Below, piece after piece: positions 25,825-34,726 of a stretch of 64,000 nucleotides of DNA. Both the position numbers and the translations under genes were made by a program. The DNA comes from UBA9926 sp023261215. Its GTDB lineage: Bacteria; Pseudomonadota; Gammaproteobacteria; Pseudomonadales; Azotimanducaceae. The stretch is taken from the NCBI GenBank assembly GCA_038136035.1, contig JAYPYV010000014.1, positions 1 to 64,000 on the forward strand. The letters are read 5' to 3'. Within the stretch, counting starts at the first letter, position 1. Every line of letters starts with the position of its first letter. A model generated the notes under the pieces. That model worked only from the letters and a program-made list of their open reading frames with translations, searched no databases and was not told where the DNA came from.

Positions 25825-27855
25825 ATGATTTTAGATTCATTATTACCGCCACTCTTTGGCGTCGCGGGACTCGTTGTCGCGTTTGTGATCTACACCATCA
25901 TGGTTCGCCAAGACGAAGGCGATGACAAGATCAAAAAAATTGCCGACGCCATCCACGAAGGCGCCATGGTGTTCATGAACACCGAATACCGGCTCTTATT
26001 TCTTTTCGCTGCACCCCTTTGTGCGATTTTGTATTTCGCCTTGGGTGCTAACACCGCCATTTCCTTCGCGGTGGGCGCGTTAGCTTCAGGGCTTGCGGGT
26101 TATCTCGGCATGTTTTCGGCCACAAAAGCGAACGTCAGAACAACGACCGCGGCACAGACCCAAGGCCAAGCCGGCGCACTAACGATCGCATTCTACGGTG
26201 GTTCGATCATGGGCCTCTGCGTTGCGTCTCTAGGTCTTGTTGGGCTTGGCTTCCTCTACTGGCTCTTCGGTGGTGACCCTGAATCGGCACATGCCATTCA
26301 CGGATTCGGTATGGGCGCGTCCAGTGTCGCGTTATTCTCTCGAGTTGGCGGTGGGATCTACACTAAAAGTGCGGATGTTGGTGCTGATCTCGTGGGCAAA
26401 GTTGAAGCCGGCATTCCAGAGGATGATCCCCGAAACCCCGGCGTCATCGCCGATAACGTGGGCGATAACGTCGGAGACGTCGCTGGTATGGGCTCTGATA
26501 TCTTCGAATCCTACTGTGGTTCGATGATCGCAACGATCGCGATTGCATCGACGATGGTCATGTCTGATCCAAGCACCAACGCCTTGCTGGCTGGCGTCTC
26601 AGGCGCTCAAGCCCAGGCGAACTTAATGGCGTTCCCGCTCATTCTTGCGTCACTCGGCCTCGTCTGTTCCGTTATCGGGATTCTCGTGGTCCGCATGCGC
26701 TCGAATGCTGCGCCTGAACAAGCCCTTCGAAATGGCCACCAACTATCGGCGCTCTTGCTGATGGGTGCCGCTTACTGGCTTACGGGTCAGCTGGATCTGT
26801 CCATCAACGTTTTCTGGGCGATTGTGGCGGGTGCAGTCGGTGGCATGGCGGTCGGCCTCATCACTGAGTACTACACAGCAAGCAAACCGGTAGAAAGAAT
26901 TGCAGAATCGGGGAAAACGGGCACCGCCACCGTCATGATTACGGGTCTCGCGGTGGGCATGGAGTCTGTGGTGCTGCCCATTTTGTGTATTGCCGCCGTG
27001 ATCTTTGTGTCCACTTCGCTTGCAGGCCTCTATGGTGTGGGAATCGCAGCCTGTGGCATGTTGGCCACCGTAGGGATGACCATGGCCCTTGATGCCTACG
27101 GGCCTGTTGCAGACAACGCTGGGGGCATCGCCGAAATGGGGGGTCTGGGCGCCGACGTTAGAAAAATCACCGACGGTTTAGACGAAGTGGGTAATACCAC
27201 GGCAGCCATCGGCAAAGGGTTTGCGATAGGTGCGGCGGCGCTCGCCGCGCTGGCCATCATTGCAGCATTTGTCGAAACGATGGTGCTCCATCAAGCAGAT
27301 TTCTCGCTGCAGTTGAACGATCCGATGGTTCTTGTCGGCATCTTTATTGGCGGCACGCTGCCCATGGGCATTGCCTCTATCACGATGACAGCCGTGGGCG
27401 ATGCTGCAATGGAAATGATCGAAGAGATTAGGCGTCAATTCCGAGAAATCACGGGATTAATGGAAGGCAATGCTGAGCCTGATCACGGCAAGTGCATCGA
27501 AATTGCGACCAATGCCGCTCTGAAGAAAATGATCCTTCCCGGCGTTATCGCCATTGCCGCACCGCCTGTTGTGGGCTTCGGCCTCGGCGCTGAAGCGCTG
27601 GGCGGCATGTTAGCGGGCGGGCTACTGGGCTGCGTCCTCATGGCACTCATGATGGCCAACGCTGGCGGCGCCTGGGACAACGCGAAGAAATTTATTGAGC
27701 GCGGCAACTTTGGTGGCAAAGGATCTGAAGTCCACGCAGCTGCCGTTGTCGGGGATACCGTTGGCGATCCTTTCAAGGACACCTCCGGGCCGTCAATGAA
27801 CATTCTCATCAACGTCATGGCCATTGTCAGCCTTGTGATCGCGCCGCTACTTTAA
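25825..27855 (+). CDS. hppA: Membrane-bound ion-translocating pyrophosphatase
   Basis: Hydrolyses cytoplasmic PPi and pumps H+ or Na+. About 676 residues with 15-16 membrane helices. The catalytic DVGADLVGKVEAGIPEDDPR (20 residues) and DNVGDNVGDVAGMGSDIFE motifs are intact, as are the C-terminal GDTVGDPFKDTSGPS acidic ligands. The GNTTAAIGKG motif has Ala where K+-independent enzymes carry Lys, indicating the K+-dependent subgroup; the pumped ion cannot be read from this. Start at 25825 gives MILDSLLPPLFG; upstream in-frame codons fall in the leader hairpin. A strong terminator follows. Confidence 0.94.
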   Translation: MILDSLLPPLFGVAGLVVAFVIYTIMVRQDEGDDKIKKIADAIHEGAMVFMNTEYRLLFLFAAPLCAILYFALGANTAISFAVGALASGLAGYLGMFSATKANVRTTTAAQTQGQAGALTIAFYGGSIMGLCVASLGLVGLGFLYWLFGGDPESAHAIHGFGMGASSVALFSRVGGGIYTKSADVGADLVGKVEAGIPEDDPRNPGVIADNVGDNVGDVAGMGSDIFESYCGSMIATIAIASTMVMSDPSTNALLAGVSGAQAQANLMAFPLILASLGLVCSVIGILVVRMRSNAAPEQALRNGHQLSALLLMGAAYWLTGQLDLSINVFWAIVAGAVGGMAVGLITEYYTASKPVERIAESGKTGTATVMITGLAVGMESVVLPILCIAAVIFVSTSLAGLYGVGIAACGMLATVGMTMALDAYGPVADNAGGIAEMGGLGADVRKITDGLDEVGNTTAAIGKGFAIGAAALAALAIIAAFVETMVLHQADFSLQLNDPMVLVGIFIGGTLPMGIASITMTAVGDAAMEMIEEIRRQFREITGLMEGNAEPDHGKCIEIATNAALKKMILPGVIAIAAPPVVGFGLGAEALGGMLAGGLLGCVLMALMMANAGGAWDNAKKFIERGNFGGKGSEVHAAAVVGDTVGDPFKDTSGPSMNILINVMAIVSLVIAPLL

Positions 27856-27872
27856 GCTCGCATCACATTAGG

Positions 27873-27899
27873 AAAAAGCGGGCGTTGCCCGCTTTTTTT
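27873..27899 (+). terminator. Rho-independent terminator of hppA
   Basis: Perfect seven-bp stem AGCGGGC/GCCCGCT with a three-base loop and a run of seven T, flanked 5' by five A so it could also work in the opposite direction. It begins 18 bp after the hppA stop. Confidence 0.92.
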
Positions 27900-28044
27900 A
27901 TGCCTGGGATTATTCGAGCACTGCAAAGCCTATCTCACCCTCACTGCATTTTTTTGACGCGAACTCCCCTTTGAGAACATCGCGGTCCGCGCCAGGTAAG
28001 ATCTACAATAAATGACTTAAAGCCCTATGCATTTCGGAGGACGC

Positions 28045-28602
28045 ATGCGATTCACATCTCCTACCCCCGACACCCTCAATTTTGACCAGCGTACCTTGTT
28101 CGATCGAATTGCCGAAACCCGTGCCAAGCCAACGAATGAACCGCTACCCGGACCTTTTGGACCTTGGCTCAAGGTCCCTCACATTGGAACGCATCTTTGT
28201 GAACTCGGACATTCGCTCCGCTTCGAGAGTCTTTTCAAAAGGTCCGTGATGGAGATCGGCATCCTTGTCACTGCACGCCATTGGCAATCCAACTTTGAGT
28301 GGTTCGCGCACGCACCGATGGCCATTCAAGCGGGCGTGAGTGAAGCCAACGTCGACACGATTTATCGAGGCGAGCGCCCGATCTTCGATGACCCCAATGA
28401 CCAGCTCGCTTTTGACACAGCGGAGGAGTTGCTCACAATGCGATCCCTGAGCGATGCCACGTTTGAACGCTTGCGGTCAGGACTCGGAGAGGATGGCGCG
28501 GTGAACTTTGTTGCGCTTATTGGTTACTACATGGGGGTATCAGCGATGCTCAACGCGTTCGACATTCCCGTGCCCGAGGGGACAACGCCACCCTTCCCCT
28601 AA
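28045..28602 (+). CDS. Carboxymuconolactone-decarboxylase-family (AhpD-like) protein
   Basis: 185 residues from ATG 28045, chosen because GGAGG lies four bases upstream. The CMD core is seen in MEIGILVTARHWQSNFEWFA and HAPMAIQAGVS. It has no CxxC, so an AhpD-like peroxidase mechanism is unlikely; the HWQSNFEWFAH histidines resemble the decarboxylase branch instead. Substrate is unknown. It sits between hppA and the convergent PPi-phosphofructokinase. Confidence 0.75.
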   Translation: MRFTSPTPDTLNFDQRTLFDRIAETRAKPTNEPLPGPFGPWLKVPHIGTHLCELGHSLRFESLFKRSVMEIGILVTARHWQSNFEWFAHAPMAIQAGVSEANVDTIYRGERPIFDDPNDQLAFDTAEELLTMRSLSDATFERLRSGLGEDGAVNFVALIGYYMGVSAMLNAFDIPVPEGTTPPFP

Positions 28603-28648
28603 AACGATATGCTAAGCGTGCACAGTCGAAACAGTCGATTCGTTGCAG

Positions 28649-28825
28649 TCAAGTGAATCGAGCGGGCTCACTTGCAGGAAAACATTGAACCCCGGCAAAC
28701 GCCATCAACCATTGTGCGGCATTAAGGCTGATGGGGCCCATAAAGGCCGCGGTGATGTCGTTCTGGGCGAGCAGCTCGCGAGCTAACAACTGAGATTTGA
28801 TTGCATAAGGCGAGCCGGCCCTCGC
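28649..28825 (-). pseudogene. Possible gene remnant: open frame without a proper start
   Basis: The 391 bp between the CMD gene and the phosphofructokinase gene has no annotated-size gene. On the minus strand a 58-codon frame bounded by stops reads protein-like, including SPYAIKSQLLARELLAQ and FMGPISLNAAQWLMAF, but has Met only in its middle. I do not recognise the family. It may be the 3' end of a decayed gene. The rest of the gap shows nothing I can support. Confidence 0.25.
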
Positions 28826-28993
28826 CTAAAGCACACGCTCTATCCGACTCATGGATCAAAAGAATCCGCTATGACCACGCGAGCGATCCCATCATAGACG
28901 CTCAAGTTACAGAATTTCTAATCATGGATGGCGAAGCTAGCAGGCCAAATGGGCCCCTGTTGCACGTCGAAGGGTTCGAATCTCGGGACCGAG

Positions 28994-30247
28994 TTAGAAG
29001 CCAGCGCTCGCTAATTTCTTTGGGACCAAGACACGCTTTAGCGACGCGTATTGGGGCAACCCGGTCTTGTAGGCGGGATAATCTTCGCCATGAATCAAAG
29101 GTGCGAGATAGGTTTTCGCCGCTTGCGTAATACCAAAACCGTCTTTCGTAATAAAACGCCGAGGCATTTTCCGCTCGACATTCGCCACTTTGCGAAGGGG
29201 AACAAGTGATGTCTTCCATCGATAAGGTGCGTCTGACAGTCTTTCGATCGTCACCATCACGGCATTGTGGCCCGCGATTGCGCTTTCAACCGCGCTGGCA
29301 CCAACGGCATAGGCCTGTTCTACATCGGTTTTAGATGCAATGTGCCTTGCTGCCCGTTGGAGATAATCTGCAAGCGCCCAGTGACACTTCAACCCCAATT
29401 CCCTTTTTATCAGATCCACCAGGAAAGGGGCGACACCGCCAAGTTGTGCGTGTCCAAAAGCATCAGACACGCCGCTTTCCGCTAAAAAACGGCCTTCGGC
29501 CGTTTGCGCGCCCTCAGAGGCAACCACGACACAGTAGCCTTCTTTGGCGATCACCGCTTTCACTTTGTTAACGAAAACCACCGGGTCGAACGCAATTTCA
29601 GGAAACACGATGACATGAGGCGGATCTGAGGGCTTGTTCTTAATTAAGCCTCCTGCTGCGGCAATCCAACCCGCGTGTCGGCCCATCACTTCAAGAACGA
29701 ACACTTTTGTCGAGGTTTCTGCCATCGAGCGCACATCAAGCGCGGCTTCCAAGGTTGATATCGCAACATACTTGGCGACAGAACCAAATCCTGGGCAGGT
29801 GTCAGTGAGTGGCAAGTCGTTATCAACCGTTTTTGGGATGCCAATACAAGTAATCGGAAATCCCTGCCTATGGCTGTATTGCGCCAGTTTATTCGCCGTG
29901 TCTTGCGAGTCACCGCCGCCGTTATAAAAAAAATAGCCAATATCATGTGCTCTAAACACATCAAGGATCCGCTCATACTCCCGCGGGTGACTCTCGGGTG
30001 ATTTCAATTTGTATCGACACGAGCCGAAAGCACCGCTTGGCGTCATTCTTAGCTGACGAATCGCGGCCTTTGTTTCCTTGGACGTATCAATGAGCTCCTC
30101 TCTCAATGCTCCAAGAATGCCATTCAATCCGGCGTAGACTTTGCCGATTTCCTTTGCCTGGCTCGCACGCTCAATCACCCCGCAGGCAGATGCATTGATC
30201 ACCGAAGTTACGCCTCCCGATTGAGCGTAAAAGGCATTTCTTGGCAT
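28994..30247 (-). CDS. pfp: Pyrophosphate-dependent 6-phosphofructokinase
   Basis: 417 residues. Motifs for the PPi-type family: N-terminal YAQSGGVTSVINAS, NGGGDSQDTANKL (residues 109-121), IPKTVDNDLP (Lys 139 replaces the Gly of ATP enzymes in PGTIDND), and MGRHAGW (188-194). The Lys and the GGGDS form are established markers for PPi as phosphoryl donor. The reaction is reversible and yields Pi. It converges on hppA and a CMD gene. In methanotrophs such as Methylococcus, pfp and hppA are reported to be linked, so the proximity here is meaningful. Confidence 0.9.
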   Translation of the reverse strand: MPRNAFYAQSGGVTSVINASACGVIERASQAKEIGKVYAGLNGILGALREELIDTSKETKAAIRQLRMTPSGAFGSCRYKLKSPESHPREYERILDVFRAHDIGYFFYNGGGDSQDTANKLAQYSHRQGFPITCIGIPKTVDNDLPLTDTCPGFGSVAKYVAISTLEAALDVRSMAETSTKVFVLEVMGRHAGWIAAAGGLIKNKPSDPPHVIVFPEIAFDPVVFVNKVKAVIAKEGYCVVVASEGAQTAEGRFLAESGVSDAFGHAQLGGVAPFLVDLIKRELGLKCHWALADYLQRAARHIASKTDVEQAYAVGASAVESAIAGHNAVMVTIERLSDAPYRWKTSLVPLRKVANVERKMPRRFITKDGFGITQAAKTYLAPLIHGEDYPAYKTGLPQYASLKRVLVPKKLASAGF

Positions 30248-30350
30248 TCGACACGATCCTCTGCAATCAACGCTCGCATTATAGACAAAGCCTCGCCCGG
30301 AAAACGCTAGACAGCCCTCGCTGACTCATCAAAAAAATCGACGATGCCCT

Positions 30351-30378
30351 CTTGAAAGCCGTGAGGCGCACCCTATGT
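30351..30378 (+). promoter_or_regulatory. Sigma-32 heat-shock promoter of hsp20
   Basis: CTTGAAA at 30351-30357 and CCCTATGT at 30371-30378 with a 13-bp spacer match the RpoH consensus (CTTGAAA, 13-17 bp, CCCATnT) almost exactly. This would give a 5' leader of about 60 nt before the hsp20 start. Confidence 0.8.
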
Positions 30379-30445
30379 AGCGTTCAACGAAGGTTGATGC
30401 GAGCCATCATCCCTCAACTCAAACTCAGCAACTCAGGAGAACATT

Positions 30446-30886
30446 ATGAGCACTTGGACCTTTGCACGCGATCCATTTCGATTGACCTCACCCTTATTTC
30501 AAAGTCTTTGGCCAAATCACGATGCACGGGTCGTGGATTCGTCCCCCGCGAGCGTTGTTTCAGTAAGACCCAATGCTGATGTCATTGTTTCAGACAGAGC
30601 CTACCGACTCCGCATTGAACTACCCGGCGTGCGCGTTGAGGATGTGGACGTGACCGTTGATCAAAGCACCCTCTCGCTCTCAGTCGAAAGATCATCCGCC
30701 TCCCTTGAAGACGGAGAACGTTTCATCGCTCGAGGCCTGCAGGCGGTCAGTTTCAAGCGCAGTTGGCGACTGCCTGAGGACGTGAGTGATGACATCAAGG
30801 CGACGGCCCGAGACGGCGTCGTCGAAATCGTGATTGAGCGGTCAGCGAAGCCCTCTGCCAAAAGAATCGCAATTTCACCAGCCTAA
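30446..30886 (+). CDS. Small heat-shock protein (Hsp20/IbpA class)
   Basis: ATP-independent holdase, 146 residues. The alpha-crystallin domain spans about 45-135 (ADVIVSDRAYRLRIELPGV, VDVTVDQSTLSLSVERS, FKRSWRLPEDV, ARDGVVEIVIE). The C-terminal IxI/V-type anchor is KRIAISPA. AGGAG is seven bases upstream of ATG. Regulated by the sigma-32 promoter described separately. Confidence 0.92.
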   Translation: MSTWTFARDPFRLTSPLFQSLWPNHDARVVDSSPASVVSVRPNADVIVSDRAYRLRIELPGVRVEDVDVTVDQSTLSLSVERSSASLEDGERFIARGLQAVSFKRSWRLPEDVSDDIKATARDGVVEIVIERSAKPSAKRIAISPA

Positions 30887-31051
30887 CGTCGAGCCGCGGC
30901 TGCTTAGTACTGCGGGAGTATGTGAGCCGGGCTGAAGAGCTCAGCTCTACCGGGCGGGCGCTGGAGATCATTCAAGCGCCCAACCGATTCATCGAGCACG
31001 CACCGATCAGACATCGCTTCTTCCTGACCCACAAAAAACGATCAGGCGTCA

Positions 31052-31411
31052 GCTATAAGCTTTTAATGTCGGCTAAAGACTTTTCTTTATCAGCTAAAGG
31101 CTTTTCTTCATCAGCTAAGGGCTTTTCTTCATCAGCTAAGGGCTTTTNNNNNNNNNNNNNNNNNNNNNNNNNNNNNNNNNNNNNNNNNNNNNNNNNNNNN
31201 NNNNNNNNNNNNNNNNNNNNNNNNNNNNNNNNNNNNNNNNNNNNNNNGCTAAAGGCTTTTCTTCATCAGCTAAGGGCTTTTCTTCATCAGCTAAGGGCTT
31301 TTGATGATCGGCTAAGGGCTTTAATGATTAGCGAAAAGCTTTAATGATCAGCTAAAGGCTTTTATTCATCAGCTAAAGGCTTTAAAGATCAGCGAAAAGC
31401 TTTGACGATCG
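31052..31411. repeat. Tandem array of 20/21-bp units entering nadE
   Basis: Units start with GCTAA or GCGAA, share the core GCTAAAGGCTTT and end ATCA or ATCG. Starts visible at 31052, 31072, 31093, 31114, 31135, then after the gap 31248, 31269, 31290, 31311, 31331, 31351, 31372 and 31392. Units in the middle are 21 bp and near-identical; those at the nadE side are 20 bp and more divergent. The last unit (31392-31411) encodes the final residues of NadE (IVKAFR) and abuts its stop. It lies between convergent hsp20 and nadE. Confidence 0.93.
31148..31247. other. Assembly gap inside the tandem array, 100 N
   Basis: The 55 bases before the gap (31093-31147) are identical to the 55 after it (31248-31302). 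This equals an assembler k-mer overlap, so the gap length is a placeholder and the true copy number of the array is unresolved. Confidence 0.95.
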
Positions 31412-33119
31412 GCACACGTCGACCGATGCCAAAGGCGACCTTCGAGAGTTTAGGTCCAGGGCAAGTTTGTCTTCTCTTGAATTCCATCTGCCCGATCAAC
31501 CCGATGATCCGAGTGTATGCGGCCTCCGAATCATCTTGGCTAAGCCAAGTCAGGAGTGCATCACGATCGCAACTGATCACTTGGTCAACTGTCGTTGCCC
31601 AACTTCGAAAGGCGTTGAAGTCACTCTTAAACTCCTCCACGTACCCCTGAACAATCGCATCCAAGATGGCGTAAGGCAGAAGACTCTCCTCATCAAACTG
31701 ATTCGGTGCGAGCTCTGCAGAGGGCCGTTTTTCGATAATGCTTCTGGGTATCGCCGGATGCTGCTCGGCGAGCTCGAAGACTTGTCGCTTATACAAATCC
31801 ATGATGGGTGCAAAACTCAGGTTCATATCGAAATGGGTAAAGTAGCCGCATGCAGATTCAGTCTTATTCCCGGTCGCCAAAGGCAATGCACCAAATGCAT
31901 TTGAGAAGTGCATGAGATAAACGTCTCGTAACCGCGCTTGCAGATTTTGATCAGCGACCGAGTTGTACTTATTCTCAACCCAAACCCGCCTCACCAAATG
32001 GTCAGGGTCGTGCAAGTGATCAAATCGTTGATTCAGGGACGCCACAAGATCGAGGTGTTCGATGGGCACCTCATAATCCCAGCATCCGAGGGCTTCATGC
32101 AGCGCCTTGGCATCGGTTTTGGAATGCTCGCTACTGAAAACGGAAGGCATTCGAATCGCATGAACGTGACTGGGACCCAGCGCGTCACAGGCTAGCGCGA
32201 TCGTTAGCGCGCTATCAATGCCACCGCTACTGGCAACAACAGCATCCCTAAAACCAGATTTTAGGGCGTAGTCGCGAAGACTCATCACGATCAAACGACG
32301 AAGGCTGACCTCGGGAGGCACTCTCTCTTGCTGGGTGGTGTCATCGACGACAGCGCTAAGATCCACAACCGGGAACTCATCGGCTTCGACTTGCTGAGCG
32401 GCATAGAGGAGGCGGCCACCTCTGGCAACAAAACTGTGCCCATCGAAGACCAATTCATCCTGCCCGCCCCACTGATTGACATAGACGAGGGTCAAATCGC
32501 CTTGGTCAGCAACCAATCGTTTCATTCTGGCTTCGGGCTTACCCTGGACGAAAGGTGAGCTATTCAGTGACACAAGCAGGTCGACACCCGCCTCACGATA
32601 GCGCGCATAAGGGTTTCGCTCTGCTGTGTAGTGATCCTCACCTTTGTCGTTCCAAAGATCCTCACAGATCGTGATCCCAACCCGATGACCACAGATCGTG
32701 AGTATCGTGAGCGTATCGCCCGCTTCAAAATATCTCGCTTCATCAAACACATCGTAGAAGGGCAGCAATTGCTTACGATAATTCGCAACCAGCTTGCCTT
32801 CGCTGATCACGGCGGCTGAATTAAAAAAGGGTTTACCTGGCCCTGGATTGGGTTCGAGATAACCGACGACCACGTGAAGCGAGGCGAACGCCTCGTCGCG
32901 GGTCGCGCTGCAGAGCCGATCAAGCGCTTCCAGGTTTTTTTGGATATAGCGAGGTTGGTAGAGCAAATCTTGACTGAGATAGCCAGGGATCGAGAGCTCA
33001 GGAAACACGATGACCGAGCAGCGCGCTTTGGCCGCCACCTTCATCCCCTCGAGCATTCGCTCGAGGTTTTCTTCAAATGCTCCCGGCGTCGTGTTGATCT
33101 GACCCAAGCAAACGCGCAC
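31389..33119 (-). CDS. nadE: Glutamine-dependent NAD+ synthase
   Basis: Final step of NAD synthesis. 576 residues: an N-terminal nitrilase-type amidase with triad in VFPELSIPGY (Glu), YRKQLLPFYDV (Lys) and GITICEDLW (Cys), then the ATP-pyrophosphatase domain with ASSGGIDSAL and ATGNKTESACGY. GTG start. Its last six codons and stop are one unit of the adjoining tandem array. ctaA lies 16 bp upstream on the same strand. Confidence 0.95.
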   Translation of the reverse strand: MRVCLGQINTTPGAFEENLERMLEGMKVAAKARCSVIVFPELSIPGYLSQDLLYQPRYIQKNLEALDRLCSATRDEAFASLHVVVGYLEPNPGPGKPFFNSAAVISEGKLVANYRKQLLPFYDVFDEARYFEAGDTLTILTICGHRVGITICEDLWNDKGEDHYTAERNPYARYREAGVDLLVSLNSSPFVQGKPEARMKRLVADQGDLTLVYVNQWGGQDELVFDGHSFVARGGRLLYAAQQVEADEFPVVDLSAVVDDTTQQERVPPEVSLRRLIVMSLRDYALKSGFRDAVVASSGGIDSALTIALACDALGPSHVHAIRMPSVFSSEHSKTDAKALHEALGCWDYEVPIEHLDLVASLNQRFDHLHDPDHLVRRVWVENKYNSVADQNLQARLRDVYLMHFSNAFGALPLATGNKTESACGYFTHFDMNLSFAPIMDLYKRQVFELAEQHPAIPRSIIEKRPSAELAPNQFDEESLLPYAILDAIVQGYVEEFKSDFNAFRSWATTVDQVISCDRDALLTWLSQDDSEAAYTRIIGLIGQMEFKRRQTCPGPKLSKVAFGIGRRVPIVKAFR

Positions 33120-33135
33120 GGTTCAAGAATTCCTG

Positions 33136-34158
33136 TTAGCGTCGCGCAAGACGGTTGAGGTAAAGCACGCCGAGCAAAACGAAACACGCCATGACTTGGT
33201 GCACCAGCGCAAGACTGATGGGCACATAATTCAGAAGGGTCGCAATACCCAAGACCACCTGAATGAGAATCAAGATCACCACCCAGCCCAACGCGCGGCG
33301 CCAACGCCGTTCCGCCCGCGAGCGGATAGCTGCTACCAGCATTGCAACCGCATACAAAACCACAGCTATCGCAAGCCAGCGGTGTATGAATTGGATCATC
33401 GCACCGTTCTCGATGAGGTTATGCCAAAAAGGCAGCAGGGTTGTGGCCGCCTCCGCCAACCAAACCTCACCCATTTTGGGATAGGTGTTGAACCCGAGGC
33501 CAGCCCGCATGCCTGCCGTGAATGCACCATAAACAATCTGTAATGTCAGCAAAGCCAAGAGGCCTCGCGCTGCAGCTCTCATCGCGTCTGAGATTTCAAC
33601 GCGCCGCACGCGACGCAAATCCAACAACAACCAATACAGATAACCCAAAATCGCGAGGGCCAGCGACAAGTGGGCCGCTAGGCGGAAGTGACTGACTCTG
33701 GGCACATCAATCAGACCACTTTTGACCATATACCAGCCCATGAGCCCCTGACACCCGCCAAGACCCAGCGCGATCAAAAATCTGCTTTTGTATCCAGGGG
33801 GGATCTGCTTTGTGACCCAAAAAAAGACCAACGGTATAAAAAACAAGAGGCCGATCACGCGGCCCAAAACACGGTGACCGTACTCCCAATAAAAAATGCG
33901 TTTAAAGGCTTCAAGGCTCATCCCCTTGTTCAGAATCTGGTATTCGGGAAATTGCTTGTAGCGAGAGAATTCTGCCTGCCATTCTTGCTCATTAAGGGGT
34001 GGCAAAATCCCCTGGATGGGCTTCCACTCAACCATGGACAGTCCAGAATGCGTCAGACGCGTTGCGCCGCCGACGCCCACCATGGTGACGATGACCAGGG
34101 ACACCACCACAAGCCATCGTTCAATGACCTTGTTTCTCTTCATCGTTCTTGATTGCAT
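33136..34158 (-). CDS. ctaA: Heme A synthase (COX15/CtaA)
   Basis: Oxidises heme O to heme A for cytochrome c oxidase. About 340 residues with eight membrane helices. Motifs: GGATRLTHSGLSMVEWKP, WEYGHRVLGR (heme His), HLSLALAILGY and FIHRWLAIAVV, HQVMACFVLL. The start is uncertain; ATG 34158 is given, with alternatives at 34197 and 34143. cox structural genes are not in the window. Confidence 0.92.
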   Translation of the reverse strand: MQSRTMKRNKVIERWLVVVSLVIVTMVGVGGATRLTHSGLSMVEWKPIQGILPPLNEQEWQAEFSRYKQFPEYQILNKGMSLEAFKRIFYWEYGHRVLGRVIGLLFFIPLVFFWVTKQIPPGYKSRFLIALGLGGCQGLMGWYMVKSGLIDVPRVSHFRLAAHLSLALAILGYLYWLLLDLRRVRRVEISDAMRAAARGLLALLTLQIVYGAFTAGMRAGLGFNTYPKMGEVWLAEAATTLLPFWHNLIENGAMIQFIHRWLAIAVVLYAVAMLVAAIRSRAERRWRRALGWVVILILIQVVLGIATLLNYVPISLALVHQVMACFVLLGVLYLNRLARR

Positions 34159-34421
34159 CTTCAACACTTCATACTGACTGACCGAACGGCGCGGCACCCT
34201 TGCCGGTCACGACGAAAATTACCCTCTTTAACCGCAAGCCCTGAAGCTCTGTGCCGAAAGCCAGCGCCAATCACAAAGGCACTGCTCTGACCAAATCTCA
34301 GCGACCGGGCGCGTGCTCATCACGTTTCACTGAACCTTTCGAACACCAACGCGTACCCGACGACTCAATCACCATAAGGCGCTCAGTTGGCTGGCTCGAC
34401 TTTGTTCTCATGAATTCCTAG

Positions 34422-34637
34422 ACGCACGCTAACAACTCGAACGCTCAAGCTTGTGAATCCAGACCAACGCTTCTGTCTCGCCGAAAACGCCAGCGACTGG
34501 CGCGAATTCTCCAAAATAGCGAATGCGTGCTTGCCGTAGGTGATCATCACTACGCGTTCTACAACCCCTTCTACGTCCAAGCGGGCCAACTGCTCAGTCG
34601 ATTGGCTCAAAAATGCACCCGTGATGGTCAATTATAG
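34422..34637 (+). pseudogene. Possible gene fragment in the ctaA-acyl-CoA dehydrogenase gap
   Basis: About 570 bp between ctaA and the acyl-CoA dehydrogenase have no recognised gene. A plus-strand stop-to-stop frame of 71 codons reads protein-like (RQRLARILQNSECVLAVGDH and YAFYNPFYVQAGQLLSRLAQ) but has no ATG start. The opposite strand (34383-34631) is also open for 82 codons. Neither is recognisable; one may be a decayed gene. The segment 34198-34380 shows nothing. Confidence 0.2.
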
Positions 34638-34726
34638 CACTCGTCAATGATGCATCGATGGACTGGACTCTGCGCTGAGAAAGAGGACAATACGCGGTCA
34701 TCACTCATCACCCTCAGGAGATTTTC

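Noticed and set aside
28973..28982. GGTTCGAATC, a tRNA T-loop-like motif
   Set aside because: Flanks do not form a T stem, and no anticodon or acceptor stem can be drawn in either orientation.
30922..31344. A 140-codon plus-strand open frame through the tandem array
   Set aside because: It exists only because the repeat has no stops in that frame and runs through N; composition is repeat-driven.
31052..31411. Could the 20/21-bp array be a CRISPR array?
   Set aside because: Units are head-to-tail with no unique spacers, and no cas gene is present.
34383..34631. An 82-residue minus-strand frame upstream of the acyl-CoA dehydrogenase
   Set aside because: Not protein-like by eye, no recognisable motif, and overlaps a more plausible opposite-strand frame.
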